A stretch of 18,299 nucleotides of DNA from the NCBI GenBank assembly GCA_040902305.1, contig JBBDXN010000121.1, positions 1 through 18,299 of the forward strand, read 5' to 3'. The notes beneath the pieces are model-generated. The model ran no database searches. It was given only the letters and a program-made list of their open reading frames with translations, and was not told where the DNA came from. The DNA comes from CAMLFJ01 sp040902305. GTDB lineage: Bacteria > Methylomirabilota > Methylomirabilia > Rokubacteriales > CSP1-6. The position numbers were made by a program, and so were the translations under genes. Of this stretch, positions 16,699 through 18,299 are shown piece by piece (position 1 is the first letter of the stretch; every line of letters starts with the position of its first letter).

Positions 16699-18198
16699 CT
16701 AGAAGTCGCCGCTCGGCTTGCCGAGGTTCTTGAGCAGCTCGCCCGCGGTGGCCGACTCCTCGAAGAGCTGGCGCACGTGGGCCTCGGTGCCCCGCAGCGG
16801 CTCCAGCATGAAGATCTTCTTGAGCGGACCCTCCTTGAGGTCGAAGATGACCGAATCCCAGGAGGCGGAGACGACCTCGTCGGCGTACTTCTGCAGGCAC
16901 ATCCCGCGGAAATACGCGCGGGTGTCCTTGGGCGGATCGTAGATGGCCTTGGTCACCTCGTCCTCGGTGGTGAGGCGCTCGACCGCGTCCGCCTCCTCGA
17001 GCTTGTAGTAGAGCCCCTTGTCCGGCCGGATGTCGTGGTACTGCAGGTCGATCATGGCCACCCGGGAGTCGGACCACTCGCATCCGTGCTTGGCCCGGTA
17101 GTTCTCGATGAGCCGACGCTTGATCACCCAGTCGAGCTCCCGGTCGAGGCTCATGGGATCCGTGGCGAGCCGATCGAGCACCGAGCCCCAGCGCGCCATC
17201 ACGTCCTCCACCCAGGGCTCGTGCTCCCGCTCGCGATAGTAGCGGTGGGCCATGTCGAGGAACTCGCGCTGGAGATCAATCGCGCTGAGCGCGCGCCCAT
17301 CCTTGAGCCGCATCGTCTCCCGGCAGCGCAGATCCCGGGAGACCCGCCGGTAGGAGACGACCGGGCCGTCCAGGGAGAGGTCGCGGTCGATGAAGTCGTC
17401 CTCGATCATGCTGAGCGCGATCGCCATCGTGCCGCACTTGAGGTAGGTGGAGACCTCGCTCATGTTCGCGTCGCCCACGATGACGTGCAGCCGGCGGTAC
17501 TTCTCGGGATCGGCGTGCGGCTCGTCCCGGGTGTTGATGATGGGCCGGCTGTGCATCGTCTCCAGCCCCACCTCGGTCTCCAGGAAGTCGGCGCGCTGGG
17601 AGATCTGAAACTCGCTGAACTCGGTATTGTTCTCCGCCCCCACCTTGCCCGCGCCGGTGAAGATCTGGCGGCTCACGAAAAAGGGCAGGAGGTGCTGGAC
17701 GATGCGCGCGAAGGGCACCTTGCGGTCCATGAGGTAGTTCTCGTGGGTGCCGTAGGAGTTGCCCTTGGAGTCGGTGTTGTTCTTGTAGATCAGGATGCGC
17801 TGCTCGGGCGGCGAGACCGCCTCCGCCCGGGCGCGCGAGAGGTCCAGGATGCGCTCGCCCGCCCGGTCCCAGATCACGCAGTCGCGCGGATTGGTCGTCT
17901 CCGGCGAGGAGTACTCCGGGTGGGCGTGGTCCACGTAGAAGCGCGCACCGTTGGAGAGGATCAGGTTGATGAGGCGCGACTCTTCCTTGGACGGGACCTC
18001 CTTGTCCTCCATGTACTCGAAGCCGCGCGCGTCGCGCAGCGGGCTCTCCGCCTCGTAGTCCCAGCGGATGCGCGAGGAGCGGTAGGTCTCGTAGGAGTTG
18101 ATCAGCAGCAGCGAGGAGAGGATCGGGTTGAAGTCGGGCTGGTTCTTGACCGTGATGCCGTATTCGGTCTCGATCCCCATCACCTTCGGAATCGCCAT
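16699..18198 (-). CDS. dop: Pup (UBact) deamidase/depupylase Dop
   Basis: A 499-residue PafA paralogue that removes Pup from conjugates and, where Pup ends in Gln, deamidates it to Glu. It begins MAIPKVMGIETEYGI (E10 a metal ligand). The diagnostic Dop insertion follows, with RIRWDYEAESPLRDARG (43-59), before NGARFYVDHAHPEYSSPE (83-100, with the catalytic Asp D90). Then come KNNTDSKGNSYGTHENYLMD, INTRDEPHADPEKYRRLHV, GDANMSEVSTYLK, and a carboxy terminus with MLEPLRGTEAHVRQLF. The frame is open further upstream, but homology starts at the ATG at 18198, with GGGGA five to six bases before it; the upstream part crosses a G-rich hairpin and is not coding. The carboxy terminus carries no fused Pup-like GGQ or GGE tail. 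It heads the dop-prcB-prcA-pafA run. Confidence 0.95.
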   Translation of the reverse strand: MAIPKVMGIETEYGITVKNQPDFNPILSSLLLINSYETYRSSRIRWDYEAESPLRDARGFEYMEDKEVPSKEESRLINLILSNGARFYVDHAHPEYSSPETTNPRDCVIWDRAGERILDLSRARAEAVSPPEQRILIYKNNTDSKGNSYGTHENYLMDRKVPFARIVQHLLPFFVSRQIFTGAGKVGAENNTEFSEFQISQRADFLETEVGLETMHSRPIINTRDEPHADPEKYRRLHVIVGDANMSEVSTYLKCGTMAIALSMIEDDFIDRDLSLDGPVVSYRRVSRDLRCRETMRLKDGRALSAIDLQREFLDMAHRYYREREHEPWVEDVMARWGSVLDRLATDPMSLDRELDWVIKRRLIENYRAKHGCEWSDSRVAMIDLQYHDIRPDKGLYYKLEEADAVERLTTEDEVTKAIYDPPKDTRAYFRGMCLQKYADEVVSASWDSVIFDLKEGPLKKIFMLEPLRGTEAHVRQLFEESATAGELLKNLGKPSGDF

Positions 18199-18244
18199 GG
18201 ACGTCCCCGGATGCTCGATCGCGCTGGGCGGTTGAAAGACACAC

Positions 18245-18278
18245 GGCGGGGGGGAGCCCAGCGCTCCCCCCCCCCCCA
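18245..18278 (-). terminator. Strong GC hairpin with a 12-base C/G homopolymer upstream of dop
   Basis: GGGGGGGAGC at 18248-18257 and GCTCCCCCCC at 18263-18272 form a perfect ten-base stem with a five-base loop; the C-run continues to 18277, twelve in all. On the minus strand the stem lies just after the stop codon of the upstream gene and is followed by GTGTGTCTTT, a short T-rich stretch. It may end or reduce transcription between the upstream gene and dop. The homopolymer is also a place where sequencing or assembly errors are likely. Confidence 0.5.
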
Positions 18279-18282
18279 CGGC

Positions 18283-18299
18283 CTAAAGGTAATGGCCGG
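18283..18299 (-). CDS. Last codons of an upstream gene ending Gly-His-Tyr-Leu, probable proteasomal ATPase (Mpa/ARC)
   Basis: Read on the minus strand from the window edge, one frame gives Gly-His-Tyr-Leu followed by TAG (18285-18283). The proteasomal ATPase Mpa/ARC of actinobacteria ends in Gly-Gln-Tyr-Leu, whose penultimate Tyr docks into the alpha ring and opens the gate. The gene for that ATPase usually lies upstream of dop on the same strand, which is where this tail is. Four codons could match by chance, so the call rests on the tail plus the location. Eighty-four bases separate the stop from the dop ATG, too few for a pup gene. Confidence 0.5.

Noticed and set aside
16699..16760. A Pup-like tail fused to the carboxy terminus of Dop
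   Set aside because: Dop ends GELLKNLGKPSGDF, in line with normal Dop ends; there is no GGQ or GGE terminus and no acidic disordered Pup-like segment.
18199..18279. An amino-terminal extension of Dop from the open frame upstream of 18198
   Set aside because: The extra residues are Gly/Pro-rich and come from the G-run hairpin; family similarity and a ribosome binding site point to the ATG at 18198.

Overview
The window is a GC-rich, densely packed piece of bacterial chromosome with no RNA genes, CRISPR arrays or insertion sequences that I can see. It encodes a prokaryotic Pup-type proteasome system next to Lgt, HtpX, a molybdenum hydroxylase subunit and an F420/FMN-type luciferase-like oxidoreductase. 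Actinobacteria are the classic proteasome hosts, but the overall gene mix fits better with an uncultured GC-rich Gram-negative lineage of the Rokubacteria/Methylomirabilota kind. This placement is an inference from gene content, not a phylogenetic result.

Left arm, plus strand (1-8066). An enamidase-like amidohydrolase, an AA_synth (DUF1185-type) protein and a luciferase-like oxidoreductase are packed with 1-4 base overlaps or close spacing. After a short repeat-bearing gap comes a xanthine dehydrogenase/CoxL-type molybdopterin subunit. Together these look like a catabolic operon for an N-heterocycle, lactam or amide compound. A small secreted protein, prolipoprotein diacylglyceryl transferase (lgt), the membrane protease HtpX and a small PGPGW-like membrane protein follow, so this part is envelope housekeeping.

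Right arm, minus strand (18299-8089), transcribed right to left. The order is the last four codons of a gene ending Gly-His-Tyr-Leu (very probably the proteasomal ATPase Mpa/ARC), a strong GC hairpin, dop, prcB, prcA, pafA, glgB, glgX and a Glu/Leu-type amino acid dehydrogenase. Gaps from dop to the dehydrogenase are only -1 to 56 bases, so seven genes could form one operon. It joins tagged protein degradation (Dop, PafA, 20S core) to glycogen branching and debranching and to glutamate catabolism. The tag gene pup (UBact), which normally sits between dop and prcB, is absent: dop and prcB are 1 base apart and no other gap is large enough to hold it.

The two arms converge at about 8067-8088, where a short inverted repeat may end transcription. 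There is no stretch over 300 bases without a gene; the longest gap is 6487-6632. The observations most worth following are the missing pup, the GHYL tail, the proteasome-glycogen-dehydrogenase operon, the high dop/pafA nucleotide identity, the non-canonical start of the molybdenum enzyme, and two promoter-like elements placed for leaderless transcripts.
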